Assembly (NCBI GenBank): GCA_029945375.1
Contig: CM057060.1
Span: 3,286,001-3,350,000, forward strand
DNA from: Agaricus subrufescens
Taxonomy: Eukaryota > Basidiomycota > Agaricomycetes > Agaricales > Agaricaceae
DNA length: 64,000 nucleotides
Reading direction: 5' to 3'
The notes under the pieces are model-generated. The model did not search any database. It had not been told where the DNA came from and saw only the letters and a program-made list of their open reading frames with translations. Position numbers and translations under genes: made by a program. Positions 1 through 12,681 of this stretch are shown in pieces; position 1 is the stretch's first letter; each line of letters starts with the position of its first letter.

Positions 1-393
1 CGGCCGTGGGTGCCAGGTTTTGATTCAAAATCAACAACACCCCACCCAAACTCCTCACTCCCATATCCAGATCCCCAACCAACCACAACCAAAAGTCGCG
101 TCCTCTTTTGTCAATCGTGGAGGCACCTATAAATTTCTATCAAGTTCTCAATGCGCAGCTCGCACCTCACCTCCATCCACTCACAAAATTCAAAAATCAT
201 CTCAGGCTCACGCGCCACCGCTGAAAATTAGATATCAAAACTCAGGTTCTTCGTCCGATATCGGACTCCTGAAGCATGACCCTGAGCCGTGTCTAAACTG
301 GAAATCCATATGGTAAACTGAGATGGATGAAGAATGCTTATAAGAGCTCAAACCTGCTAGCATTTCTTCAACCTAATACTCAGTCCGTGCGTG
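1..393. promoter_or_regulatory. Upstream region of the first GMC gene, with TATA-like box
   Basis: No gene is recognised in this stretch. It is presumably the upstream region of the GMC oxidoreductase that starts at 394. A TATA-like box (TATAAG) lies at 339-344, about 50 bases before the ATG, a spacing also seen in front of other genes in this window. The short open frame over the first 300 bases is low-complexity and has no recognisable protein features. Confidence 0.4.
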
Positions 394-2738
394 ATGAGTT
401 TCAGACGACTCTCTGCCTTGCTACTCTTGCTTCCCTCTGTTCTCGGTGGTGGAATTTACGAAAGCATTGACCACCTACCGACTGATGTCAATTTCGATTT
501 TCTAATCGTTGGTGGTCAGTTTGTCGCATCATTCCTCGAAAGAACCCAGAACTCACTTTTTGCAACTGTTAGGTGGAACTGCTGGTCCCGTACTGGCGAA
601 CCGGTTAGCAGAGGACTCCAACAATAATGTCTTGCTTGTGGAAGCAGGCCGTAGGTAAAGTGCCTCCCAGTATATCCCAACTCGATCATCACAGACTGAA
701 ATCACAATCAGTAACGTTGGTATTCTCTCTACACAAGTGCCTGGGCTTATGCTCGATGTCATCAATCCCGCCAACGGGCTCGATTGGAACTACACCACGA
801 CTCCTCAATCAACCTTGGGTGGGCGAAGTATTGATTATAGCAGGGGGTTTGTTCTTGGTGGTTGTAGTGCACACAGTATGTCATTCACATTAGCATCTAT
901 TACACATGCGCTAACCACTGTTGGCTCTATCAGACTCTATGTTCTGGTCTAGAGGTTCAAAAGAAGATTGGGATCGTATAGCGAGTTTGGCGGGAGACTC
1001 ACAATGGTCCTGGGATGGTATAATGCCCTCCATGCTAAAGGTATGAATATCACATCTGGTGCGATAAAGGGAAATCCGCTAAAACTTGAGAAGAGTGAAC
1101 GCTTCGGAGAGGCGGCTGATGGCCACAATCAAACTGGAGAATTCAACCCTTCTGTCCACTCTACCACCGGAATGATCGGAGTCTCCACTGCTGGTTTCCC
1201 TGCCAACATCAACTCCCGTGTTTTACAAACCGGCAAAGAATTGTCCGAGTTTCCTCCTCTTGATGATGTGAATGGCGGTAGACCCTTAGGCTTAGGTGTG
1301 TTCAATGTTCTTTTTCTCTATTGTTTCGTGTTTTAATTGAGTTGGTGGTTCTTAGGCTGGTATCAGGGAAGCATCCGTGATGGTGTTCGTCAAACTGGCG
1401 CTTCGGTGTATCTAGATGAAGAAGAACTCAAATTGACAGAAAATTTACATGTCCTCGTTAACACCCGCGTGACCCGCGTTCTACCTGCGGAAAATGGCTC
1501 TAACAAGTTTACGACTATTCAACTTGGTAATGACGCCAGTATGTTGTCATATGTGTTTTCCAAGAAATGATGCATGGGTTTTTTAACTTTAAAATAGAAT
1601 CGTTACGCAATCTTACGGCGAAGAAAGAAGTTATTCTGTCTGCGGGCGCTATCAACACTCCTAGTATTCTTCTTCACTCTGGCATCGGTGATGATGCGAC
1701 CTTAAAGAAGCTGGGAATCAAGACGTTACACTCTTTGCCTGGCGTCGGTCAAAACTTGATGGATCAACCATATATCCCCGCTGTGTGGTCTGTGAATTCA
1801 ACTGCACCTCCGTATGTCTTGCCCCTGCAAACATCCGTCAGCCAGCTTGTCCTAAATTTAAACAGAGTTGACCCCGACGCTGCGTTGGAGCAATGGAAAA
1901 AGAGTCATACAGGCCCATTCACAATGAGTGTTACATCCCCCAACAACATTGCGTACACGAGGATCGCCAATATTTCTTCGGTGTTCCCGGGCCTGGCTGA
2001 CCCTGCCGCTGGTCCCAACACTCCTCACGTCGAAATGTGCCCCCTTGTAAGATTCACATTTGCTGATGTACATGCCCAACTTGTTAATGTGCTATCCTAA
2101 ATGATAGGATGGAGGAGGGTTACTAGCGCAAGGTGCTAATGGGACTTTCTTGACTATGGGTGTCACATTCCTCACTCCCACCTCCCGTGAGTATCCATCA
2201 ACGATCCAGTCTTTTGCCAATGATAACCTGAAAAACCGTACTTAGGCGGTTCCGTTTCTATCACAAGCAACAATCCCTTCGATCCACCGAGTATCGATCT
2301 AAACATGCTCGAGAGCGATTTCGACATTTTCAGTTTCCGTGAATCCCTCAAAGCCGCTCAGAGATTCTTAAACGCAGCTGCATGGAACGACTATATCACT
2401 GCACCATTTGCACCTGCTGCAAACGTCACCACTGATGATCAACTTGATGAATTCCTTCGTGATAATGTTATTGCTTCTGGACACGCTTCTGGCACTTGTT
2501 CTATGTCACCGAAAGGTTCTAATAAGGGTGTTGTTGATCCTGATCTTCGTGTTAAGGGTCTACAGAATTTGAGAGTTGTAGACGCCTCTGTAATCGTGCG
2601 TTTAAATTTTCATCTTCTTGAGACAGGGTATTGATGAGTTATGTCAATTAGCCGCATGTTCCTGCTGGACACACTCAAGCTCCTGTGTACGCGATCGCGG
2701 AGAGGGCTGCTGATTTGATTAAAGCCGATTGGGCGTAA
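394..2738 (+). CDS. Secreted GMC oxidoreductase, aryl-alcohol-oxidase type
   Basis: Predicted FAD-dependent oxidase that would oxidise alcohols (typically aromatic) and release hydrogen peroxide outside the cell. Ten exons join in frame to 608 codons: 394-514, 573-654, 712-875, 934-1040, 1091-1295, 1356-1538, 1598-2046, 2108-2186, 2246-2595 and 2652-2738. The ATG at 394 opens a hydrophobic signal peptide (SALLLLLPSVLG). The FAD-binding motif VGGGTAGP is completed across the first intron, and the second GMC signature GAINTPSILLHSGIG is near the middle. The C-terminus has the two expected active-site histidines, in GHASGTCSMSP and [10 protein letters not shown]. Length fits the family (about 590-610 residues). 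No disabling change was seen. It is only distantly related to the second GMC gene at 59.3-61.7 kb. The exact substrate cannot be told from sequence. Confidence 0.9.
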
Positions 2739-4632
2739 AAAGAATGAAAGATGTGTTTATCGATATATTTGTTTAACTTTAAGGATATTGTTATTTTGTC
2801 TATGGTTTAGGAAAGGAAATTTCTATTGGGTTTACATGGTTACATGTTTCTAGACATGATTAGCATGTGTTGTAGGCTTCTTCTCGAAGAACGTATTTGA
2901 TGACAATGATGGAATTTCTTTTGTTAAAAAAAGAAAATCCGCACTTATTACACGACGCTCGAGCATAGTCCGCGGTACACTACTGAGGGTATACAAATAA
3001 ATAGGTCTAGTACCAGTAAATTTTAATATGAACGGAAGAGGGTCCAAGATGCCCTGTGTTATCTACCCCGTAGGCGAAAGAACCATGGCCTTATGTGAAG
3101 GAGGAGAGGTAGAAGCAGAAGCCAGACTGACATGTGAGGAGGAAAGAGGAGCTAGTGTAGCTAGCCTGGTCAACGAAGTCTGGTTACGGTATGAGGTTGA
3201 GAAAGGTGAAGAGCGCGCATCTTAGAAGGGAGCAGGCCCGAAGATGGGCTTCACCCCGAGTGGCTGGGGGCGGGGAGCCACCTCTGCCTGCATAGCGAGT
3301 GAGATTGGAGGGGAAGGCGAATGCTTCAGGGTTTCTGGTGAGGAGCTCTGCAAAGCCACCGATGTATTCACACCCCAGTAAGGGGGGTTGGCATCGGTGA
3401 ACCATTAGATAAACATTAGATAAAGTAATGGTGTTAAGCGGACACCCTGGGTCCCGAACAATGGCATGGCAGTTTCTATTACGAAAGGTAGAAATTACTT
3501 GGCCGATGCCCAGTGTCTTCGTGTGAGTAAGTGTCCACACCTGTGCGAGTGACGGAAAGCCAGCGCAGATTAGTTTTGTTTCAAGCAGTAATGTTTCGAC
3601 CAACACAGATGATTGCAGATCGGCGTGACTATAATCTTTCGAAAGCTTGTGCGACAATGGCAACTAAGAGTTATTCTTCTGAAAACGATTCCCGAAACTA
3701 GTACCACTTTGGTACTTCTCCGCTTATTTGATTTCGTACTTCAAATATCTTTGTATCACGGCAACTTGATAAGTATGTGATCCTACCAAGTTGCTTTGAT
3801 TTTGAAATCGAGGAACGATGCTCTAGATCAGGCTTGAAGCTTGAAGCTTGAATACTTGAGGGAGTGAATGGCAGGGCGTCATATCTCCCTTGGCGATAGC
3901 AACATTGACTGATGAGCAAATTCCCACTTTCATCCCTACGACTACTGTAATGATGACTACGTTGATTTGTATCAGACAAAATGACCCTCGTGCAAGACAT
4001 AAACCGCTAGATCATCACCTCGGGTACATCGGGTGCCGAGGTTTGGAGGGTCACGCCGCCAGGGGCCCAGTTCAGAGAATACTGTTTTAAGCTTAGGCTC
4101 AGGCTCTGCCACCACCCCGTGATATCCCCAACCATCGCCAACCAGAGTGGCATATTTCCCTCACTTCGAAAGAAAACAGCGGCATCAATATTCTTGAGTT
4201 GGCAGCGGGAGCCATCAACCCTTAATGGCGTAAATATCCCTCGTCCTATACGGCAAGGTTGACGTGTCTCAGCCTCTCTTTTTTATGCGATACTGACATT
4301 GTCTGTGCAATTTTTACATTTTTCCGAGCGAAGCTCCGCCCTGTGACGTGAGGCGCCTCGTAATGGCAACCCCTGTAAATTTATGCTGGAAGGCAATTCG
4401 CTTGCTGGGTAGTTCGGGATAGAAGGTGAGCTATTATCGCTTCATGGAAGCTGCTGACACTTGAACTAAGCTTAAATTGTAAGGCGCACCGATGGTCTTC
4501 AGATTAGGTATTTAGCCGCTCGTATAGCTGTTAAAATTTAACCTCGGGCAATCCAGCTCTCCGTAGATTCCCCGCATCTTTGTCTCCTTGTCATCAATTC
4601 GACGTCAACAGGCTTTGAGGCAACTGGCAACG
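2739..4632. other. Intergenic region, no gene recognised
   Basis: No protein family was recognised on either strand. A 159-codon open frame on the minus strand (3663-3184) has no hydrophobic or catalytic pattern I know and is rich in Arg/Pro at its end, so it is not called as a gene. The stretch before 4633 is presumably the promoter of the transporter gene. Confidence 0.5.
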
Positions 4633-6819
4633 ATGACGGTCTCGGAAGAAACACCGTTGTTGGATAGTGTTAAAATTCAAGAGGATGGCGAGTTCATGCA
4701 TGGATTGATCTATGAAAGATTTTCTGTTCGTCAAAAAAGGGTTCTTGTAGGAATTGTATCATGCTGTGGATTATTGCCGCGTGAGCAGCTAATCGTTATC
4801 GATTCACTCTTGCTCTGATCTTCTGTTTAGTGTTTGTGACTATGACAACATACCCTGCCATTCCTCGAATGGTGAAGGATTTGAACTCAACTGCTCAGGT
4901 GCTTGGGTATGTATACGAAAATAAAAATACTGACTTCCAGCTGATAATCGCTCTTTTAGATGGGCCATAAGTTTATCCGTCCTATCAATGTCTTTGGGAG
5001 CATTAGCTGCCGCATCTTATTCCACTTTTTGTAAGATTTAGTCTGCATTATCGACATAGTTATATGGTGATTCTGATCATGTCATCTCAGATGGTCGCCG
5101 ACCTATATACTTGATTGCTCTTCCTCTACTCATTTTTGGTTCACTTGGGGTGGCCCTTTCTCGAACGGTACCACAACTCTTGTTCTTCCGGGTCATTCAA
5201 TGTGTAGGGGCTTCGCCAGGATTCTCTATCGGTGCGGGTGTGATTGGAGATATTTATAAACTAGAGGAGAGAGGAACCGCGATGGGTATATTCCTTGCGG
5301 TAGGGCTTGAATTTCCACACCCTCCATAAAGGGATATCCATTGACTATGATGTGTATTCCATAGGCTGTTTTGCTTGGGTCCTCGATCGCACCTGTGGCG
5401 GGAGGTGAAGGCAACTGTATCTTTTTGGCTTTAACATCCGGCGAGTTAACCACAGTCGATTTCTAGGGTTGGCCGCAGAATATGCCTCGTGGCGTTTCAT
5501 GCAATTCATTATTGGTATTCTCGGCATCGCAGCGTTTGGAATAATGTGTCTTTTCTTCCCAGAGACAAGTCATTCTGGAGCTCGTGGCATCGACAGACTA
5601 CGCAAAGAAATGGATGATGGAGCTAAAGTACGGTGGACACGGTATTTTGTGAATCCTTTATCACCTCTAGGTCTTCTGAGATCGCCGAACATTTTGGCTG
5701 TGGTATGTTATTATTTCGCGATTCGTGGATTCGTGTGATAGGTGAGGCTCTGACGTCGTTTCATGTCCATACTAGACCCTTGCGTGTTTCACTGCTTGCT
5801 TGACATTTTTCGGTGGGTTGTGTTTCCAACGTGGACCTTGATAATCATTTCCGCCACTCATTGTGATTCAGTCCTCATGGTGCCCATTGCGTACACAATG
5901 GTGAGAGCTCCGTCACATGCGGATCTTTCCTTGATTTCCTGACGGTGACATGCCATTGAAAAAAACAGGGTATTCGATATAGAATCAATAACAATGCCCT
6001 CCTTGGGGCCTGCGCCATTCCTGGTGGGATAGGTGAAATGGGTCAGTGGAAAGGCCTCGACTCGTGAAACATATTCAGATTAACACCTTCCATTTAGTTG
6101 GTGCACCACTCTCGGGATACATATCGGATAGAACCGTGATCCGGTACAGAAAATTGAGAGGCGGAGTATGGTATCCGGAGGATCGGCTACGTGCTGCGCT
6201 TGCCGGTGCACTAATATTCATACCATTTTCTACCATCCTGTATGGTGTCATAACGACCTACGTCGAGGGCCCTATCGGTATCGCCCTGGATTGTATCTGT
6301 TTGTTTACGAATGGAATAGGGGTGCGTCCTCCCAAAAAATTCTCAAGGTTACTGACATCAATGAATGTTTTTGTCAATTATTAGTTGGAGCTTGTGCTGA
6401 GCCCTGCTGCTGCATACGTCGTAGACGTATTACATTCACGGAGCGCGGAAGCAGTGGCGGCAAACAAGTGAGTGTGGATTAAACACTTTGTTTTCGAACA
6501 AGTGCTCCGAGTATCCCTTATTCTTTGTTCGGGGTTTTTAGCCGACATTTCTAACGATATTGTGCAGTGGTTTCCGATCCGTTATACTTTCTCTTGCGAT
6601 TGCGGGAATCATGCCGATGGTAGATGCCTATGGAGTATTGTTTACCAATGCTATTTCTGCAGTGGTAGCTTGGCTTGGATTTGGGTGAGTAATCGATCTT
6701 CAAATCGGATTTCATCAGATAAGCTCATCCGAGGCAGATTGTTGTTCCTGACGATACGATACGGAGAATCTATGAGAGCTTGGTGTAATGTTGGGTTCTC
6801 AGTGGCAGGGACCAACTAA
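4633..6819 (+). CDS. MFS transporter, drug:proton antiporter-like (DHA1 type)
   Basis: Predicted plasma-membrane major facilitator with about 12 membrane helices, probably exporting small organic molecules. Thirteen exons join in frame to 471 residues: 4633-4780, 4831-4906, 4960-5030, 5091-5299, 5365-5404, 5467-5702, 5776-5812, 5872-5900, 5969-6032, 6098-6321, 6385-6467, 6568-6684 and 6738-6819. The start was placed at the ATG at 4633 (MTVSEETPLLD), which gives a short acidic cytoplasmic N-terminus. The loop-2 motif A is represented by YGRRPIYL, followed by RVIQCVGASPGFSIGAGVIGD in helices 4-5. A second cytoplasmic loop (GYISDRTVIRYRK) precedes the C-terminal half, and the protein ends RYGESMRAW, a typical cytoplasmic tail. 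The intact frame across 12 introns argues for a functional gene. Substrate unknown. Confidence 0.85.
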
Positions 6820-7875
6820 TCCGGATGATAATGTGAGCTCGTTTGCTCTAATTCTCAGTATTGGAAGTGAACGGAACTAACCGCAGGCCGTGGAGGGGCT
6901 CAGTCAAGATTTTCATGAGCCTGTGTAGAAGCTTGTGTGAGCTGTGGAACTCTAACAGACGTAAAGCAATGACACACCGCTCCTATTGGGCTTCTAATAT
7001 TGCAGTATACATAATGATGTGACTCTGAGCTGGAGACATACATAAATTTATCACGCTTATTCGATGATCATGTGCTGTGTAGACAATTGTAGACTCCACC
7101 AATTTTTCCGCGAACACAGTGTTATGTATATAGACTGTTTTGGGAAAGAACCCTGACACACTGATTCTAGTGACATCCCCAAAAAGTTGTGGATACAAGG
7201 GAACCCTGAATTAACGACATGTATAAATATATATAATGACGAAAGGGAGGGCGTTTATCGATGGATGGATTAAGCAAGGTGAAAGGGCGAGTACCAGTTA
7301 GGTTCGGTCCTGCTCAATGCTCATAACCTTGTCTAGCGCGCCGTCATCATGATCTGTCTTCAGGTGGGAGATGATGGAGATAATTATACATATTTGACCC
7401 CTCGTGCTGCGTACACTCGACGGGTACTCGACGGTACTCGATGGGCGTAGGCTGCCCTGGCTTGGTATCCCCACACCAATGCAAAACTATTTGCGACAAA
7501 AGAGTGCTCGGAAACTCCGGCAGGGTTCCCCGGCGCCCTGAAAGGAAAGAACATGAGAGAACGGGCATCATGATTTTCACACCAGCATCTAAATTTGACT
7601 AGGATCTGATGGTGCGGGCACGAGTTCGGCCTCGAGGCATCCATGGCTGACTAAGCCCATGAAAGCTCATAGCCTTGGTCCGTTCATTCCACGTCGTTTA
7701 CCTCCATCACGCATGCCAGCAAACTAACTCTCGATTGTAGGCAGTTTGGCACAGGTCTGGACTACGACTGACACTGCTTTTGGTTCCAGGTGCACGTTCT
7801 ACCCGTTTTCTTTTTCTCAACCAAACACGTTGTCTTCGGAAATCACATCTATCAGGCCCTCATTGTCCAGAAGCC
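6820..7875. other. Intergenic region, no gene recognised
   Basis: Nothing supported by homology. Short minus-strand frames at 7.0-7.6 kb overlap each other without coding character. The last 130 bases are pyrimidine-rich, as in many basidiomycete 5' leaders, and contain a possible 5'-UTR intron end near 7740. Confidence 0.4.
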
Positions 7876-10053
7876 ATGTCGCGTTTTTGCGAAACTTCCA
7901 CGGACTCTCATACTCCCACGAAGGCACTGTCCGGACACCCATCCCTTACAAATTCCACTTCTCCAACCACTATTCCAGCCAGCGGCAGCTACCCGTCGCC
8001 CTCTCTAACGTATTCTAACGTTGGGAATAACTTTCATCTATCCCCCTCTACATCATCGCATAACCGCGCTCCTCTGCCAGGCGAAAGGGCGGGCTACGTT
8101 GGCGGCATTCTCGATTCACCGACCATTATGCCCAGCGATGCCTATAAACCGGTGGTGCCTTCTACGCATCTACCAACTTCGCTAGCCTATGAGTCAGTGT
8201 ATGACAGTGCATCACCCCTGTCACCTTCATCTTTTTTGCCTCAGATGGAGGGAGATTTTTTTTATTACCCTCTCAGTGGCAATTTCTCCGACGACTCTGA
8301 TTCCTCTGACGTCCCTTCCCCGTCTTTTTATCCTTTCACACCGAGTAGTCAAAGCAGCTGCAGTACACTGCAATCTCCACCCCCGTTATCTCCAGTGTCT
8401 GTGGAATCACCAGAGTGGTCGCTATTTTCGTCCTATGGGAACAACCTGCCTCGTGACCTCGATTTTGACGCCCTTTCACCACCCTTCGGTGACTCCGAAG
8501 GAAGGGGCATCTTCCAAGATCGGTTGCGTCAGACCGGTTCCAAGTCACCGAAACACGCCTCTTCGTTGTTGAGCAACCAGTGGCGTTGCTATAATAATTG
8601 TCCTCATTCTGATGATGTCTATCCACTCTTTTGTCCTGAATCACCGAAGCCCCTTTGCCAGCGCTTGGATCCAATTGATATAGAGGACACAGCTCTCCCA
8701 CCTCTTCCGTTTGCTTTTCATCGTCCCTATGGCGAAGATAGTGATGTGGCTGGACGACGGGGGAACAATGATTGTCAGGAGACCCCCGAGACACAATCAC
8801 CACAAAGAAAAGCAGAACTTTTATCACCGCATCTTCCCGCCTCAATCCCCCGCCGTTTTTTCCCTCTGATGCACCGCACCAGTGTACCCGAAATCGAGGG
8901 TGACAGTATGGACCTCGACCTCCCCAATTTCTTTGATGATGCGCCTCCACCTTCTCCTTCTGGCCGATCCTACGCTGCGCTTCCTGATGACACCGATACT
9001 CTAACCGGTATTTCTACATACAATTCCCCTTCGGACTCCAATATGGATATACTCGACTCTCCCACATTATCTCTATTGTCTTTACCTGGCGCGGACATCG
9101 ACGAGGACTTGTTACCTCCAGATCCAGCGGTGGCAAGACCTACTTCTCCAATTCAATCTTCAACTTATACTAATCCCCTTCTTGTACTCGACGATGATTC
9201 ATCTTCCCAACAAGACAATCAACGATCACCTAGTCCTGAACCATGCGCACTATTGGATATCACTCATCTAAGACCTGAAATGCAGAACGACGAAGAAATG
9301 AGGAAGGTATTTGGATTATTGAAAAGAGCGAAAGAGAAGGAGAGGGCTGCGAAACAGTTAGAAGCTGTAGTTGAAAGAGAGGAGAGGGTGGCGAGAAGTA
9401 TAGGTAATGATACTAATGGAAGCCGGGCGGTGAACGCAGTCATGGACGCGAGGAGGAGAACGAAGAAATGGAAAAACAAGGTTAGAGAGGTTGCGATTTT
9501 GTTGAGGTTGAATCTCGCACAGAGGGGTTTGCAAGTCTCGCAAGATGAGAGCGGTAGAGTGATCTTAGAGCCGATATCAGCTTCTTCTAGCCCTTCTGTT
9601 GGCGTTTCAAGACGCGACGAAAATGCCATGGAAGTTGAACAGGTGGAGGGGAGCCGGACGTCAAGCAGTAATGTCATATCGACGAAGAAACCACCGATAC
9701 GAAGTCCTCAACATTTATTAGTCAGGATGATCCTAGATCGGCATGAACCCAAATACAATGCAAACTTACGAGTTGGCTTACCTTCCAGTAAAAAGACTAT
9801 TTCTCCTCTCAGAAGAAGTTGGATTACGGCGGAGGAGATGGAGAATGAAGACGTTCTCGAGTATAATGGTGCAGACGATACCAGTTTGAGCAAGTTCTCT
9901 GATTCCATTCAATCGTTCAACTCGAATCATGGACGACAGAATACTGGTAAGTGAGCCACTTTACGAAGCCGAACAGTATATAACTTAACATTCCTTGAAG
10001 ACCTTGACAGCAGTTATGGTGCAGACAGATCTCCCTGGAAAGACCGGAACTAA
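7876..10053 (+). CDS. Large Ser/Pro-rich protein with C-terminal coiled coil, function unknown
   Basis: Not recognised. The start was set at the ATG at 7876 (MSRFCETSTDSH); the frame is open upstream but without another ATG. Exon 1 runs to 9946. A consensus donor (GTAAGT) and an acceptor at 10000 lead to a short last exon, 10001-10053, ending KDRN, for 707 residues in total. The first 450 residues are disordered and rich in Ser, Pro and Asp, with many SP and TP dipeptides that could be phosphorylated. Around residues 465-560 there is a charged helical stretch (KVFGLLKRAKEKERAAKQL, then REERVARS and RRRTKKWKNKVREVA) that should form a coiled coil and includes basic clusters usable as a nuclear localisation signal. 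This suggests a nuclear or scaffold protein of a fungus-specific family, but no function can be assigned. Confidence 0.7.
9947..10000 (+). other. Intron near the 3' end of the Ser/Pro-rich protein gene
   Basis: A strong donor GTAAGT at 9947 and an AG acceptor at 10000 enclose 54 bases. Splicing removes the stop codon met by unspliced reading (TGA inside GTAAGTGA) and adds 17 codons to the product. No transcript evidence is available. Confidence 0.6.
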
Positions 10054-10809
10054 ATTATGAGTTTTCTTCACCGTATGTTCATTTATGCTCTATTAAACCT
10101 CGGTCTCCTCTGAAATGAAATTTGTTCTATAGGGCAAGGAAACCGCGCGGGTGTCCATTCTGACTCATTTTCCGAGCCTCTTCACTTCGAGGCTCCATGT
10201 ACGTCATGCCCTGAGGGGCAACCATTGATAGAGTCCTTTGCCCGGTATACCGCTTGCCTTTTTCTCCTCTTCCGTTTCACTTTTTGTAGCTATAGACCTC
10301 GTTTTCCTTTTGCAAAAATCCTGAATTCGCATATCTGTTTTCGTCTCTTTCCATCACCCCATGCATACGAATAATCTATTGCCAGTCACCATTTACCCAT
10401 TCAATTTACTACCCGTCCTTTTCTTTTGGAGAATGTTATCCATCATTCAGCATAGCTTTGAACGCTCGGGGATTGAAAATGTTGTGGACTTTTTTACTCA
10501 AACTTGTCAATCATGCACAATTTCCGTTTGTCTGTTTTCTGGTCCCCCTTGCTTCGTCTTTAATACAATCGATGTCACTGAATCTTGTATTAATCTAACA
10601 TAAAGGAAAATGTCCTTCTGTCGTATTCAACTTTTCTGAACCATCAAAGATCCTAAGTGAGGCTACAAGTAGGCATACAAGTACAAGAATAAACCTGCGA
10701 TATAGGAACCTTTACCTAGGTAACTAATGCACGGTAACATTTAACAATTACAAGAATAATATGAAGAATGACTCACCTATAATTATGAGTGCATCACTGC
10801 ATTCCCTCA
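10054..10809. other. Convergent 3' intergenic region
   Basis: Lies between the 3' ends of two convergent genes. It is T-rich on the plus strand and would hold both polyadenylation regions. No gene is supported. Confidence 0.5.
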
Positions 10810-12681
10810 CTAGTCAGAATCAGAATCGGAATAATAATTCGGATCAACGGGAATTCCGAGTTTTCGCAGTTGCTCTATAAGCTCCTCGCAGTCAAGCTGG
10901 CCACGAGGGCCGTCAGCGGGAATAATCAAGGGCCTAATACACTTCAACGGGGCCCCCATGGCTCGCTTCTTCTTACAAAATGCCAAAACACTGTCTTTGA
11001 ATTGGGTTCCAGTGGGCGACGGAGAAGCCCATAACTCGAGTCGTCTCAAGGCTCTCAAGAACCCGTTATTGGACCGCTGACGGTGTTTTGTCGTTTGATC
11101 ACGGAGGTCATTCACGTTTGAGAACATATTTTGACAAACGGTGTTCCAACCGCGTTGATTGATTGCGATGATTTCGGATAGTCGGTGACTGCTTGCCCAC
11201 AATAGATCGGACAGCCAAGTGTCATCCAAAATCATGCCCGAGTTATTGTCGTCTTCCCTGAACAACAGCGAGTCGATGTTACCGAAAAGTGGTCGGAACA
11301 ACCCCATCCATTTTGAAAGTACGTCTCGTGTATTTTTGTCGCCGCAAAAGAAATCGAGTTCGATCACAGCTCCAGAAAATGTGGCAGGTCCCGAAGTACC
11401 GATAGAATCTCCGGGCAAATCTGCCAAACGATGGCCGGTTGGGTAACCCAGGAACTCGATTGAGCCGTGGCCGATTTGAAGTGCGCAATTCGAGAAGAGA
11501 GGGTTGTTGGTGATGAGGCGCTGGATAATAGAGGATACGCGTGAAAAGACCGCTTGCGTATAGTTTTCTATATCATTCTGTGTTTCATCGCATATCAACT
11601 GGAAAACCCGGTTGGGTCTCAGTTGGGTGATGATGAGAACTTGGGCACAGAGATAGATGTCGTCTCGGAGGTAAAAAGATTCGAAGGTTAAGGGGTACCT
11701 CCGCATCATCTCCTCCTTACTAGGGCATTGATTGGATATGACGCGATCAAGAGCGACGTTTCTGAGGCGAGGCAGGCGAGCAAGGACTGTGACCCATTCC
11801 AGTGCATTCCAGTAGCGATTGTTGCTGACATGAAGCTCTGTCAACATGTCAAGGCTAGTGATCTGCGTGATGCTTCGCAAAGTACAAGTATGAAGGTGAA
11901 GCCGCTCCAGGCATGGAGTCGTTGTGCGACAAGGAAAATCCTTCGGCATCAATAATGAGTTTGTGTTGTGCCTGATGAACCTCTGGTCATGTTCATAAGG
12001 TATTACTCTCTGCCAGGGATTTTTTTCATCATCATCGTCGTCGTAATCTGAAATCTCCTCAGATTCCGTACCGAGGTCTATGTTTCTGAAATCTGCGTCA
12101 TCGAAGGTGAAATGAGCAATGCAGAGCGAACGCAGGTGGGGCCAATTATCCGGTATATGGTTGTCGTACCATACTTTACAGTTCAAATTGAAAGCCACCG
12201 AGTATGAGGAAAGCCTGTTAGCGTAGGCAAGTTCGCGAGCGAGTACGTCCTTGTTGATAATGAAATCGGGAGAAATAGTCGCATAGGTAATCGGAAGGGG
12301 CTTCGACCTCTCAATCAATAGTCGAGTCCAAGCATGATTGCGGTGATGTGGATTGACCAAGTGGCACCAAAGGCTTGGATCGCTAATGATGAAATTTCTC
12401 CAATGTCGACAAACTTGCGACATATTTAGGATAGATCGAAGAAGCAACCAACCATCTTCAATGACATCTTCGCGACAAACATTTGATTCTACGTAGAGCT
12501 CTTTGACGTAGTTGCTACAAATTCTCACCACAGCCTCACGCGGAAGGCGGCGAGCACACGAGTAAGCTTTGCGAGTTGTCTTTATACCATGGCGAAACTG
12601 ATGCGAATGGGAAGCGGAATGTGAGTAGCGGCTTCTACTAGTGTCTGACGAAACGGAGAAGCTGGGCCCATGATACGCCAT
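10810..12681 (-). CDS. F-box domain protein
   Basis: Predicted substrate adaptor of an SCF ubiquitin ligase, one of the large expanded F-box families of Agaricomycetes. Single exon, 623 residues from the ATG at 12681 (MAYHGPSF); ten further codons upstream are open but begin with TTG. The F-box-like segment lies at about residues 40-105: LPREAVVRIC at its start, then MSQVCRHWRNFIISDPSLW, which carries the Val-Cys-x-x-Trp and Leu-Trp hallmarks. The rest is irregular leucine-rich sequence (LERLHLHTCTLRSITQITSL and LTELHVSNNRYW), as expected for the substrate-binding part. There is an acidic run (DYDDDDDEK) in the middle and an acidic tail (SDSDSD). The gene converges on the Ser/Pro-rich protein gene. 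The target protein cannot be inferred. Confidence 0.8.
   Translation of the reverse strand: MAYHGPSFSVSSDTSRSRYSHSASHSHQFRHGIKTTRKAYSCARRLPREAVVRICSNYVKELYVESNVCREDVIEDGWLLLRSILNMSQVCRHWRNFIISDPSLWCHLVNPHHRNHAWTRLLIERSKPLPITYATISPDFIINKDVLARELAYANRLSSYSVAFNLNCKVWYDNHIPDNWPHLRSLCIAHFTFDDADFRNIDLGTESEEISDYDDDDDEKNPWQRVIPYEHDQRFIRHNTNSLLMPKDFPCRTTTPCLERLHLHTCTLRSITQITSLDMLTELHVSNNRYWNALEWVTVLARLPRLRNVALDRVISNQCPSKEEMMRRYPLTFESFYLRDDIYLCAQVLIITQLRPNRVFQLICDETQNDIENYTQAVFSRVSSIIQRLITNNPLFSNCALQIGHGSIEFLGYPTGHRLADLPGDSIGTSGPATFSGAVIELDFFCGDKNTRDVLSKWMGLFRPLFGNIDSLLFREDDNNSGMILDDTWLSDLLWASSHRLSEIIAINQRGWNTVCQNMFSNVNDLRDQTTKHRQRSNNGFLRALRRLELWASPSPTGTQFKDSVLAFCKKKRAMGAPLKCIRPLIIPADGPRGQLDCEELIEQLRKLGIPVDPNYYSDSDSD

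Noticed and set aside
3184..3663. A 159-codon minus-strand gene
   Set aside because: No motif, no convincing start context and an Arg/Pro-rich end; it may be part of an unrecognised repeat.
8336..8950. A 204-codon minus-strand gene
   Set aside because: Shadow of the large plus-strand Ser/Pro-rich gene.
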